A stretch of 64,000 bases of DNA, from the NCBI RefSeq assembly GCF_002741075.1, contig NZ_CP016634.1, positions 2,154,501 through 2,218,500 of the forward strand, given 5' to 3'. The stretch comes from Pseudomonas putida (GTDB lineage Bacteria > Pseudomonadota > Gammaproteobacteria > Pseudomonadales > Pseudomonadaceae). The notes below the pieces were generated by a model. The model did no database searches, was not told the DNA's origin, and was given only the letters and a program-made list of their open reading frames with translations. Within the stretch, counting starts at the first letter, position 1. Each line of letters starts with the position of its first letter. This document shows positions 20,777 to 29,194 of this stretch, piece after piece. The position numbers were made by a program, and so were the translations under genes.

Positions 20777-20893
20777 GGCGCGGCTCGGCGAAAAAGAAGT
20801 GGGATTCTAGCGAAATCCGGGGCGCGCTTTGCGCCCTGAATCTTCGTGAGCGCTGGCCACAGCCTGCGACAGGGCGCAAAGCGGCCTAAGCCA

Positions 20894-21106
20894 TCACCGC
20901 TCTTCCAGCACCGCCCTGCCCTTCACCGCTCGCGGCCCTCTCCAGGCCCAGACGATCAGCCCAGGCAACGGCACATACACCACGAAGACGATCCACAGCA
21001 TCTTGCGTTCAGCCCGCCGGTCGCTGCCGATGATGTGCCAGATGGCGACGATCTCCAGCAGGATGAGAATGGCCGCGACAATGATCCAGATCGTTCCGAT
21101 TTCCAT
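20894..21106 (-). CDS. Small PLDc_N-domain membrane protein
   Basis: A 70-residue protein with two membrane helices (IWIIVAAILILLEIVAIWHII and KMLWIVFVVYVPLPGLIVWA). This is the phospholipase-D-nuclease N-terminal module, normally found at the start of cardiolipin synthases but here on its own. Short stand-alone forms are common. The function is unknown. Confidence 0.7.
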   Translation of the reverse strand: MEIGTIWIIVAAILILLEIVAIWHIIGSDRRAERKMLWIVFVVYVPLPGLIVWAWRGPRAVKGRAVLEER

Positions 21107-21185
21107 AAGCGTTCTCCCATGAGCATGTACTGCATTGGGCGACGCTCAGGCGCAAGGGTTCAGTCGGATCCGTCGGCTGGGTGAT

Positions 21186-21653
21186 TCAGGGCGTGGCGCG
21201 TTCCAGGGCGGCCTTGAGCGCCGCGGCATCGCTGTACACCTGCTGCCCGGCGAGTACACGGTGATCCAGCTGTAGCCAGAGCACCTGGCCATCTTCGACG
21301 CCGTAGCGACTGACCACTCGACCTTCGCGGTCGAGCATCACGCGGTAGTTGTAGTCGCGCATGGCCGGGATGGCGAACAGCTTGCCGATGATCGCCGGCA
21401 TGCGCTGGATGTCAGCGAGAAACACCGCATGACGCGCTTGCAGATACCCCTTGGGCTGATCGGCCAGGGCGGCCTTGACCAGCTTGGCACCGTCCATGTC
21501 GCGCGCCACCAGCAGGATGCGGGTGTCGTTGTCGAGACTATAGGGCTGGTCGTATTGATCGAGCAGGGTCCAGGACGCGAGCGTATCCCCCGGTTCCAGG
21601 GCAAGGGCCAACAGAGGGAGCAGGCTGAACAGTAGTGCGGCAGCGTATTTCAT
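21186..21653 (-). CDS. Exported thioredoxin-fold-like protein without CXXC
   Basis: A 155-residue protein with a signal peptide (YAAALLFSLLPLLALA, cut before LEPGD). The mature N-terminus PGDTLASWTLLDQYDQPYSL and later MLDREGRVVSRYG resemble YtfJ/peroxiredoxin-like folds, but no catalytic cysteines are present. The start at 21653 has AGGA upstream. The role is unknown; it lies next to a divergent AraC-type regulator. Confidence 0.65.
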   Translation of the reverse strand: MKYAAALLFSLLPLLALALEPGDTLASWTLLDQYDQPYSLDNDTRILLVARDMDGAKLVKAALADQPKGYLQARHAVFLADIQRMPAIIGKLFAIPAMRDYNYRVMLDREGRVVSRYGVEDGQVLWLQLDHRVLAGQQVYSDAAALKAALERATP

Positions 21654-21779
21654 CGGGTCGTGTCCTCAAGATGGGGCTGAGCATAGCCCAGGGGCCGATT
21701 GGTCGCCATGCGTGCTCTGGTTGTCTTTCCCGCGGACTCCCAGCAAACTCACCCGGCCAGCCAGGAAGCGGAGTCAGCA

Positions 21780-22787
21780 GTGTCCACGCCACGCCAGTTC
21801 AGCCAGAAAACCAGCACCAGCAACATGTTGAGGCTCAAGTCCGCCGCCGGAAACGGGCAAATGCCCTATCGGGTCGACTTCGTACTGCTCGAACACTTCT
21901 CCATGGCCAGCTTCACCGTGGCGATGGACGTGCTGGTGACGGCCAACCTGCTGCGCGCCGACAGCTTCCGCTTCACGCCGTTGTCGCCCAAGGGCGACAG
22001 GGTGCTGAGCGACCTGGGCCTGGAACTGGTGGCCAGCGAGCTGAACGCCGCCAGCCTCAAGGAACTGGACCTGCTGGTGATCTGCGGCGGCCTGCGCACA
22101 CCGCTCAAGTACCCTGAGCTCGACCGCATGCTCAGCGACTGCGCCGCTCATGGCATGGCGCTAGGTGGGCTGTGGAACGGCGCATGGTTTCTCGGCCGCG
22201 CCGGCGTGCTGGACGACTATGGCTGCAGCATCCACCCTGAGCAGCGCGCCAGCCTTGCCGAGCGCAGCCCGCAGACCCGCCTCACCCCGGCCAGCTTCAC
22301 CCTCGACCGCGATCGCCTCACCGCCGCCAGCCCCAACGGTGCGATGGAACTGATGCTCGGCCTGGTCCGACGCCTGTATGGCGATGCGCTGGCCGAAGGG
22401 GTCGAGGAAATTCTTTCGTTCTCCGGCGCCCGCTACCGCCAGGTCGGGCCGGGGGCGAAGAAGTCCATGAGCCTGCACCTGCGCACCATCGTCGAACTGA
22501 TGGAGAACAACCTCGAAGAAACCCTGAGCCTCGACCAGCTCGCCGCCTACAGTGGCCGTTCGCGGCGCCAGATCGACCGCCTGTTCCAGGCCCAGCTCGG
22601 CACCTCGCCACGGCGCTACTACATGGAATTGCGCATCACCAAGAGCCGCCGCCTGCTGCAGTACTCCGACCTTTCGGTGATGGAGGTGGCGGTGGCCTGC
22701 GGTTTCGTCTCGGTGTCGCACTTCAGCAAGTGCTATGCGGCGTACTTTGGCTACCCGCCATCACGCGAGCAGCGGCTGGGGGAATGA
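21780..22787 (+). CDS. GATase1-like AraC family regulator (GlxA type)
   Basis: About 335 residues: N-terminal DJ-1/PfpI-like sensor domain (VDFVLLEHFSMASFTVAMDVL; the nucleophile-elbow equivalent reads LGGLWNGAWFLG, lacking the usual cysteine) and C-terminal AraC DNA-binding domain (LDQLAAYSGRSRRQIDRLF, VAVACGFVSVSHFSKCYAAYF). I place the start at GTG 21780 because GCGGAG lies 6 bases upstream. ATG 21708 would add 24 residues and ATG 21825 would remove 15. Regulators of this kind often control quaternary-amine or amino-acid catabolism. The target is not evident; its neighbours are the quinate-type genes. Confidence 0.78.
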   Translation: MSTPRQFSQKTSTSNMLRLKSAAGNGQMPYRVDFVLLEHFSMASFTVAMDVLVTANLLRADSFRFTPLSPKGDRVLSDLGLELVASELNAASLKELDLLVICGGLRTPLKYPELDRMLSDCAAHGMALGGLWNGAWFLGRAGVLDDYGCSIHPEQRASLAERSPQTRLTPASFTLDRDRLTAASPNGAMELMLGLVRRLYGDALAEGVEEILSFSGARYRQVGPGAKKSMSLHLRTIVELMENNLEETLSLDQLAAYSGRSRRQIDRLFQAQLGTSPRRYYMELRITKSRRLLQYSDLSVMEVAVACGFVSVSHFSKCYAAYFGYPPSREQRLGE

Positions 22788-22841
22788 ACGCCAGTACACG
22801 CCCGCGCGCGTAGGGGTGGCGTCGATACAGCGGATGCTGGG

Positions 22842-23513
22842 TCAGGCGCGGATGTAGCGCAGCACCGCATCGCAGATCATCTGCTTGTGGCGGTGCTTGA
22901 TCTGCTCGTCGGAGAGGTCGATCTGGAAGATCTCGCTGAAGGTGTGGCGGTTGGACACCCGGTAGAAGCAGAACGAGCTCATCAGCATGTGCAGGTCGAT
23001 GACCTCGATACCCGCGCGGAACACGCCCTCCTCCACACCCCGGCGCAAGGTGCGGCCCAAGGCGTCGAGCACCAGGCTGCTCATCTCGCGGATCACCGGC
23101 GACTGCTTGACGTACTCGCCGTAGTGAATGTTCTCGGTGCAGACGATGCGCACGAAATCGACGTTGTGGTCGTGGTGGTCGAAGGTGAATTCCACCAGCC
23201 GCTCGATGGCCTGCACCGCCGGCAGCGACTCCAGGTCCAGGCTGTGCTCGGTCTTGCGGATATCGCCGTAGAGTTTGACCAGGCACTCGACGTACAACTG
23301 CTCCTTGCTGCCGAAGTAGTAGTAGATCATGCGCTTGGAAGTGGCGGTGCGCTCGGCGATGGCATCGACCCGCGCCCCGGCCAGCCCTTGCTGGACGAAC
23401 TCGTGAATGGCGGCCTGGAGGATGTCCTCGCGGGTTTTTTCGGGGTTGTTCTTACGCGACTTGCGCGGCCCTTCGATCTCAGGCTGGCCGAGATTGACTA
23501 CCGAATCACTCAT
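22842..23513 (-). CDS. TetR family regulator, probably of the quiC/transporter genes
   Basis: A 223-residue regulator with the TetR helix-turn-helix at about residues 28-75 (AAIHEFVQQGLAGARVDAIA, ATSKRMIYYYFGSKEQLYV). The C-terminal domain carries FDHHDHNVDFVRIVCTENIHYGEYVKQ, found in the TetR_C subgroup near aromatic catabolism genes. The start at ATG 23513 was preferred over the in-frame GTG two codons earlier. It lies on the same strand as quiC, 159 bases downstream of it. Two dyads in the quiC/transporter promoter region are candidate targets. Confidence 0.85.
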   Translation of the reverse strand: MSDSVVNLGQPEIEGPRKSRKNNPEKTREDILQAAIHEFVQQGLAGARVDAIAERTATSKRMIYYYFGSKEQLYVECLVKLYGDIRKTEHSLDLESLPAVQAIERLVEFTFDHHDHNVDFVRIVCTENIHYGEYVKQSPVIREMSSLVLDALGRTLRRGVEEGVFRAGIEVIDLHMLMSSFCFYRVSNRHTFSEIFQIDLSDEQIKHRHKQMICDAVLRYIRA

Positions 23514-23627
23514 ACCCACTCACAGGCTGTTGTTTTCAATGGGGTGGGATTATCCGCGAGCGAGGCGGTGCAGGGAAGCGCGCTGTTGGTCGAGTGGTCA
23601 GGTTCAGCCAAGCACCGAGCCCTTTGG

Positions 23628-23655
23628 GGAGCGGCCTTGCGCCGCTCCTACAAGG
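23628..23655. repeat. REP-like hairpin
   Basis: GGAGCGGC (23628-23635) and GCCGCTCC (23641-23648) flank a 5-base loop and are followed by TACAAGG. It lies just downstream of the quiC stop codon on the minus strand and may end or protect that transcript. Confidence 0.6.
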
Positions 23656-23672
23656 GGCGTGTCGTCGGTGAG

Positions 23673-25580
23673 TCACAGCACAGGCTTGCGCCCCGCCCCA
23701 CTGCGCGCCTTGGCCAGCGCCGCCAGGCGCACCGCCACGTTGGCCGCGCCATACCCGGCATAATCCCTCTTGCGCTGGAGAATCTCGAAGAAAAAGCGCC
23801 CTTCGAACGGTTCGGTGTACACGTGGAACAGCTCCCCGCCCTGGGCATCGCGGTCATACAGCACGTTGTAGTACGCCAGCTCGCTGAGGAACTCCTCATC
23901 GAAGTCAAAGCGCGCCGCCAGGTCGTCGTAGTAGTTCAGCGGGATTTCCAGCAGCGGCACGCCGGCCTCTTTGGCCCGCGCCACTTCGGCGAAGATGTCC
24001 TCGCAGGCGAAGGCAATGTGATGCACGCCCGAGCCACGGTAGCTGGAAAGCGCGTGGGCGATGGCGGTGTTGCGGTTTTCCGAAATGTTCAGCGGCAGCC
24101 GAAGACTCGCGCAGGCGCTGCGCAGGGCGCGGCTCTTGACCAGGCCATAGGGGTCGGGCAACACCACCTCGTCGTCGGCGGCAAAATCGAACAGGCTCTT
24201 GTAGAACAGCACCCAGCTGTCCAGCGATTCGGCCGGTAGGGCCAGGGCCATGTGGTCGATGCGCTGCAGGCCACCGCTGGAGATGACCTCAGGATCGAGG
24301 CGAAAATCGCTGTCATAGATCGTCTGGCCTTGGCCGGCTTGCTCGACCAGGTAGATCAAGCTGCCGTCGGGCGCACGCACTGCGGGGATCTCCCGCTCAT
24401 TGGGCCCCACCAGGCCACGGAATGGCTGACCGCGATAGGCGGTGGCACGTCCCAGCGCGGCCTGGCTGTCGGTGACCCGCAGCGCCGTGGCGCACAACGA
24501 CGGGCCGTGGGCCTCGAAGAAATTGTGCGCGAAGGAATACGGCTCGGCATTGAGCACGATGTTGATGTCGCCCTGGCGCAGCAGGCGTACATCCTTGCTG
24601 CGATGCTGCCCGCTTTCAGCAAAGCCCAGGCGCTTGAGCCATAGGCCCAGGCGCGCGCCGAGGGCCTCATCCACCGCAAACTCGAGAAACTCCACACCCT
24701 GATAGCCACTGGCGGCCGGTGGATCGAACAGCACGCCCGGCTCCACTGCGCGGGCTTGTTCGCCGAGCCGCAGGCGGGTCTGTTCCTCTAGATAGAGCAG
24801 CGAGCGCAGGCCATCGGCGGCGTTCTGCCGGGGCGGCGCGGCGCGAAAACCATCGTTGAACACCTCCAGCGACAATGGCCCCCGGTAGCCGGTGGCGAGG
24901 ACCGGCGCGAGGAAACCCGCCAGGTCCATCTCACCTTGACCGGGGAAGCAACGGAAGTGCCGGCTCCACTCCAGCACGTCCATGGCCAGGATCGGCGCAT
25001 CGGCCATCTGCACGAAGAAAATCTTCTCGCCCGGGATGTCATGGATGGCGCTGGGGTCGCCTTTAAGCGACAAGGTGTGGAAGCTGTCGAGGATCACCCC
25101 GAGGGCTGGGTGGTCGGCCTGTCGCACCAGGTTCCACACTTGCTGGTAGGTGTTGACGTGACGCCCCCAAGCCAGCGCCTCATAGCCAATGCGCAGGCCG
25201 CGCCGGCCGGCGCGTTCGGCGAGCAGGCGCAGATCATCCACCAGCAGTTGCTCATCGCCCAGGGCATCGGCCTGGACATTGCTGCACACCAGCACCAGGT
25301 CGGTGCCCAGCTCCTGCATCAAGTCGAACTTGCGCTCGGCGCGGTCGAGGTTCTTCTGCAGACGCTCGCGCCGGCAGCCCTCGAAGTCGCGAAACGGCTG
25401 GAACAACGTGATCGCCAACCCCAAGTCGCTGCACAGCTGACGAACTTCACGAGGGCTACCGGCGTAATACAGAAGATCGTTCTCGAAGATCTCGACGCCG
25501 TCGAAGCCGGCAGCGGCAATGGCTTCGAGCTTTTCGGGCAATGTACCGCTCAAGGACACGGTGGCAATCGAACGCTGCAT
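23673..25580 (-). CDS. quiC: 3-dehydroshikimate dehydratase fused to an HPPD-like domain
   Basis: A 635-residue protein. The N-terminal half (residues 1-~280) is a sugar-phosphate-isomerase/AP-endonuclease-2 TIM barrel (SLSGTLPEKLEAIAAAGFDG, GYEALAWGRHVNTYQQVWNLV, ILDSFHTLSL). The C-terminal half (~290-620) is a vicinal-oxygen-chelate module like 4-hydroxyphenylpyruvate dioxygenase (GSGVHHIAFACEDIF, TEPFEGRFFFEILQR). This two-domain form is known from Pseudomonas QuiC-type enzymes, which turn 3-dehydroshikimate into protocatechuate; the catalytic part is the N-terminal half. It is divergent from an MHS transporter and probably regulated by the nearby TetR or by a PcaR/PobR-like protein. Confidence 0.92.
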   Translation of the reverse strand: MQRSIATVSLSGTLPEKLEAIAAAGFDGVEIFENDLLYYAGSPREVRQLCSDLGLAITLFQPFRDFEGCRRERLQKNLDRAERKFDLMQELGTDLVLVCSNVQADALGDEQLLVDDLRLLAERAGRRGLRIGYEALAWGRHVNTYQQVWNLVRQADHPALGVILDSFHTLSLKGDPSAIHDIPGEKIFFVQMADAPILAMDVLEWSRHFRCFPGQGEMDLAGFLAPVLATGYRGPLSLEVFNDGFRAAPPRQNAADGLRSLLYLEEQTRLRLGEQARAVEPGVLFDPPAASGYQGVEFLEFAVDEALGARLGLWLKRLGFAESGQHRSKDVRLLRQGDINIVLNAEPYSFAHNFFEAHGPSLCATALRVTDSQAALGRATAYRGQPFRGLVGPNEREIPAVRAPDGSLIYLVEQAGQGQTIYDSDFRLDPEVISSGGLQRIDHMALALPAESLDSWVLFYKSLFDFAADDEVVLPDPYGLVKSRALRSACASLRLPLNISENRNTAIAHALSSYRGSGVHHIAFACEDIFAEVARAKEAGVPLLEIPLNYYDDLAARFDFDEEFLSELAYYNVLYDRDAQGGELFHVYTEPFEGRFFFEILQRKRDYAGYGAANVAVRLAALAKARSGAGRKPVL

Positions 25581-25714
25581 GAGGAGTTCCTTGTTATTGG
25601 CGCGCCCCCTGAAGGTTGCGCGGGCTGACGGTCCCAGGCCTATGGGAACCTGGCACGATCGATTATTCGCAGGTAAAGTCAGCCTCGCAATGCGTTTTGT
25701 ACGGAACAGTTAGT

Positions 25715-25737
25715 TTTTGTTCGATTACCGAACAAAA
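25715..25737. promoter_or_regulatory. Perfect palindromic operator upstream of quiC
   Basis: TTTTGTTCG (25715-25723) and CGAACAAAA (25729-25737) are exact inverse complements around ATTAC. The core GTTCGATTACCGAAC resembles the PcaR-type IclR box of P. putida (GTTCGATAATCGCAC, from memory). It lies about 135 bases upstream of the quiC start and 258 upstream of the transporter. Confidence 0.6.
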
Positions 25738-25929
25738 GCGATATTGGCGAATTGATTCAGGTCTGCCCCTGGACAACCATGAATCCCAGCGACGGCCCCC
25801 TGCCCCACGTTCAGCGGGCGCCGTGCTGACAGGACCAGCGTCACGGCATAATAAATTCAATAACCGGGTACCGACCTATGCACACTTCCCTCGCCTTGCG
25901 AACCGCACCTGCTCGTTCGTCCCATCGGC

Positions 25930-25946
25930 ATCAGTCACCGACTGAT
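25930..25946. promoter_or_regulatory. Second dyad in the quiC/transporter gap
   Basis: ATCAGTC (25930-25936) and GACTGAT (25940-25946) form a perfect inverted repeat with a 3-base spacer, 48 bases upstream of the transporter start. It differs from the 25715 palindrome, so a second regulator may act here. The rest of the 414-base gap 25581-25994 holds no gene. Confidence 0.4.
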
Positions 25947-25994
25947 CACTCCTGAACAGCCTCCCGCTGACCTACAAGAACAACGGAGAAAACG

Positions 25995-27368
25995 ATGGCC
26001 CATTCCAACTCCCAAGCCAAGAAAGCGACCGCCAGCGGGTGGATCGGCTCGGCACTCGAGTACTACGACTTCTTTATCTATGCCCAGGCTGCGGCGCTGA
26101 TCTTCCCGCAGATCTTCTTCCCTTCCACCGACCCAAAAATGGCCATCATCGCCTCGCTGGCGACCTACGGCGTCGGCTACCTGGCCCGCCCGCTGGGCGC
26201 CTTCGTACTCGGCCACTGGGGCGACACCCGCGGGCGCAAGAACGTCCTGTTGCTGTGCATGTTCCTGATGGGGCTGTCGACCATGGCCGTCGGCCTGCTG
26301 CCGACCTACCACGACATTGGCCTGCTGGCTCCGGCCCTGCTGGTGGTACTGCGTCTGGTCCAGGGCTTTGCGGTGGCCGGCGAGATCTCCGGCGCCAGCT
26401 CGATGATCATGGAGCACGCCCCATTCGGGCGGCGCGGCTACTACGCCAGCTACACCCTGCAAGGCGTGCAGGCCGGCCAGGTGATGGCGGCGGCGGTGTT
26501 CCTGCCATTGGCCTACTTCATGCCCAGCGAGGCCTTCAATGAATGGGGCTGGCGTATTCCGTTCCTGATGAGCGCGCTGGTGCTGGTGGCCGGTTATTTC
26601 ATCCGCAAGGAAGTCCATGAGACCCCGGCCTTCGTGCAGGAAGAGAAGCAGGACAAAGTCGCCAAGTCGCCGATCAGCGAAGCCTTCCGCCACAGCTGGA
26701 AGTGCATGGTGCTGGTGGCTTTCATGGCCTTGATGAACGTGATCCCGGTGGTGGCGACCATCTTCGGCGCGGCCTATGCGGTGCAACCGGCCTATGGCAT
26801 CGGCTTCGACAAGAGCGTGTACCTGTGGATCCCGGTGGTAGGCAATATCGTCGCGGTGCTGGTGATCCCGTTCGTCGGCAACCTTTCGGACAAGATCGGC
26901 CGTCGCCCGACCATGATCGCCGGCTGCCTGGGCTCGGGCCTGCTGGCCTTCGCCTACCTGTATGCGATCAGCATCCAGAACGTACCGCTGGCCTTTTTCG
27001 TGTCGATCCTTATGTGGGGCATGGTCTACCAGGGCTACAACGCGGTGTTCCCAAGTTTCTACCCGGAGCTGTTCCACACCCGCTACCGCGTCTCGGCCAT
27101 GGCCATCGCGCAGAACGTCGGCACCATGCTCACCGCCATGCTGCCTGCGCTGTTCGCCACCGTCGCCCCGCCCGGCTCGGACAACATCCCGCTGGTGGTC
27201 GGCAGCCTGGCGTTCTTCATCACCTGCCTGTGCGCCCTCGCCGCCTACATCGCGCCGGAAACCCACCGTCTGGCCATGGAAGACCTGGGCAACCCGCAAG
27301 CCAGGCCCATGGACAAAGGCGCCTACGAGGCCAGCCGCAAGGGCAGCTTTCAGGCGGTGAGCCGCTGA
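25995..27368 (+). CDS. MHS-family transporter, probable shikimate/quinate/dehydroshikimate uptake
   Basis: A 457-residue 12-TM transporter of the metabolite:H+ symporter group (ShiA-like). Landmarks are ASGWIGSALEYYDFFIYAQA, GHWGDTRGRKNVLL (motif A), LRLVQGFAVAGEISGASS and GNLSDKIGRRPTMI. GGAG lies 8 bases before the start. It is divergent from quiC and shares the operator region, so a shikimate-pathway hydroaromatic acid is the likely cargo (inference). Confidence 0.85.
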   Translation: MAHSNSQAKKATASGWIGSALEYYDFFIYAQAAALIFPQIFFPSTDPKMAIIASLATYGVGYLARPLGAFVLGHWGDTRGRKNVLLLCMFLMGLSTMAVGLLPTYHDIGLLAPALLVVLRLVQGFAVAGEISGASSMIMEHAPFGRRGYYASYTLQGVQAGQVMAAAVFLPLAYFMPSEAFNEWGWRIPFLMSALVLVAGYFIRKEVHETPAFVQEEKQDKVAKSPISEAFRHSWKCMVLVAFMALMNVIPVVATIFGAAYAVQPAYGIGFDKSVYLWIPVVGNIVAVLVIPFVGNLSDKIGRRPTMIAGCLGSGLLAFAYLYAISIQNVPLAFFVSILMWGMVYQGYNAVFPSFYPELFHTRYRVSAMAIAQNVGTMLTAMLPALFATVAPPGSDNIPLVVGSLAFFITCLCALAAYIAPETHRLAMEDLGNPQARPMDKGAYEASRKGSFQAVSR

Positions 27369-27381
27369 AACCGGCTGCGCT

Positions 27382-27610
27382 CCCGCAGAGCCAGCGCAGC
27401 ACCAAAGAGCACCGCTAAACCTGTGGGAGCGGGTTTACCCGTGAAGCAAACGCCTCGGTGAATGGCACCGGCTGCGCCGGTGTTCGCGGGTAAACCCGCT
27501 CGCACAGCGCTCGCGTCGATCCGAAAGGCATCGCTGAACCTGCCCCCGCAGAGCAAACGCAGCGCCAAAGAGCATCGCTAAACCTGTGGAAGCGGGTTTA
27601 CCTGCCACAG
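27382..27610. repeat. REP cluster with a 59-bp direct duplication
   Basis: Three REP units: GGGAGCGGGTTTACCCGTG near 27425, its inverse CGCGGGTAAACCCGCTCGC near 27485, and GGAAGCGGGTTTACCTGC near 27588. In addition, 27382-27440 and 27544-27602 are direct repeats of about 59 bases (both read GCAGAGC, then CGCAGC and CCAAAGAGCA), 162 bases apart. It lies between convergent genes. Confidence 0.8.
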
Positions 27611-27653
27611 GGCTACGAGGACAGTGCCCCGCAGCACCCATTGCGAGCCACTG

Positions 27654-29066
27654 TCAGCCGGTCACGACGGCCTGAAGCTTCGCCCACAACTGTTCCACAT
27701 GCGCTCGCTCGGTTGGCAGCGCACCGACCGACACCCGCACCATCCAGCGTCCGTCCAGGGTCGCCGGGGTTACGTAGGCATCCCCGGAACCATTGAGCCG
27801 ATCCGCCCAAGCCCGGGTATGGGCGTCCAGCGCCTCGCCCTGCAACCCTTCCGGGCAGTGGCGAATGCACAGTGTCTGCAGTTGAACTGGCGCCAACACC
27901 TGCCACTGCGGCGCAGCCTCGATCTGCTCGGCCAACCAGCGGGCGTTGTCCAGGTCGCGGCGCAAGCGCTGTTGCAGGGCTTGGACGCCTTCGCTGCGCA
28001 GCATGAACCACAGCTTCAGCGCGCGGAAACGTCGGCCCAGAGGGATACCCCAGTCGCGCAGGTTCTTCACCTCGCCATCGACCGCCGATTGCAGGTAGCT
28101 GGGGTTGGTACTCATCACCCGGATCAGGTGTTGCGGATCACGCACGTAGTAGATCGAGCAGTCGAACGCCACGCCCAGCCACTTATGGGCATTGACCACC
28201 ACCGAGTCGGCCAGCTCGATGCCGTCCCACATCCAGCGGCACTCGGGCAGGATCATTGCCGAACCGGCCATGGCCGAGTCGACGTGCAGCCACAGCTGGT
28301 GCGCCTGGGTGATCGCGCCGATCGCGGCCAACGGATCGAGGGCGGTGGTGGCCGTGGTGCCGGTGGTGGCGACCACCGCGCAAGGCTGGTTACCGGCCGC
28401 CAGGTCCTGCTCGATGGCCGCCTGCAACGCCTCGGGGCGCATGGCGAAGCGTTCGTCGGTGGGGATCAGGCGAATGTTCTCACGGCCAAAGCCGGCCAGC
28501 AGCGCAGCCTTGTCCACCGAGCTGTGGGCATGGGCGCTGACATAGACCACCAACGGCTTGTCCTGGGACTGCAAGCCGCCGCGCACCAAGGCATAGTCGG
28601 TGGCGCGCTCACGGGCGCAGATCAATGCCACCAGGGTGCTGGTCGAGGCGGTGTCCTGGATCACCCCGCTCCATTGCGCCGACAGGCCGAGCAACTGGCG
28701 CAGCCAATCCAGGGTGGTCTCTTCCAGCTCGCTCAGTGCCGGGCTCGATTGCCACGACAGGCCCAGCACGCCAAGCCCAGTGCTGAGAAAATCCCCCAGC
28801 ACCGACGACAGGGTGCCGTTGGAGGGGAAGTAGCCGTAGAAATTGGGGTGTTGCCAGTGGGACAGGCCCGGCATCAGCAGCTTGTCGACGTCGGCGAGGA
28901 TCGCTTCGAACGGCTCACCTTGCTGCGGCGCCTCGGCGGGCAAGGCGGCCTTGAGGTAGCCAGGCTCGACCTGGGCCATGACCGGTCGCTCGGCGACGCT
29001 TTGGCGGTAGTCGGCGATCAGATCGATCAGTTGGTGGCCGTACTGGCGAAAGTCTTCCGGGTTCAC
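27654..29066 (-). CDS. ddc: PLP-dependent aromatic amino acid decarboxylase (DOPA decarboxylase type)
   Basis: A 470-residue group II decarboxylase. The PLP lysine is in VVVNAHKWLGVAF (about residue 299). Other landmarks are HPNFYGYFPSNG, STSTLVALICARERA, TGTTATTALDP and WLHVDSAMAGSAM. The start is GTG 29066 (MNPEDFRQYG), with AAGGAG 7 bases upstream; a TTG two codons earlier is too close to it. In P. putida KT2440 the gene next to quiC and its transporter encodes an L-DOPA-specific decarboxylase (from memory), and the order matches. The product would be dopamine, which feeds catechol-type catabolism. Confidence 0.9.
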   Translation of the reverse strand: MNPEDFRQYGHQLIDLIADYRQSVAERPVMAQVEPGYLKAALPAEAPQQGEPFEAILADVDKLLMPGLSHWQHPNFYGYFPSNGTLSSVLGDFLSTGLGVLGLSWQSSPALSELEETTLDWLRQLLGLSAQWSGVIQDTASTSTLVALICARERATDYALVRGGLQSQDKPLVVYVSAHAHSSVDKAALLAGFGRENIRLIPTDERFAMRPEALQAAIEQDLAAGNQPCAVVATTGTTATTALDPLAAIGAITQAHQLWLHVDSAMAGSAMILPECRWMWDGIELADSVVVNAHKWLGVAFDCSIYYVRDPQHLIRVMSTNPSYLQSAVDGEVKNLRDWGIPLGRRFRALKLWFMLRSEGVQALQQRLRRDLDNARWLAEQIEAAPQWQVLAPVQLQTLCIRHCPEGLQGEALDAHTRAWADRLNGSGDAYVTPATLDGRWMVRVSVGALPTERAHVEQLWAKLQAVVTG

Positions 29067-29101
29067 GCGCAATCTCCTTGGGGCAGCGGACGGGCGTTGG
29101 T

Positions 29102-29126
29102 CCTTTCGCGGAGTATCCGCGAAAGG
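29102..29126. promoter_or_regulatory. Perfect 11-bp dyad in the ddc leader
   Basis: CCTTTCGCGGA (29102-29112) and TCCGCGAAAGG (29116-29126) are exact inverse complements around GTA. It is 36 bases upstream of the ddc start and 69 bases after the LysR stop. It could end the lysR transcript, although no T-run follows, or be an operator. Confidence 0.45.
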
Positions 29127-29194
29127 CTGGCGCTATAGGAGGCAGAGTCTAGGTGCGCGAGGCGCTGCGAAGAACCCCGCTTCGCGCATAGTTG

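Noticed and set aside
27382..27610. CRISPR array
   Set aside because: The repeats are palindromic REP elements in alternating orientation with unequal spacing, and no cas genes are nearby.
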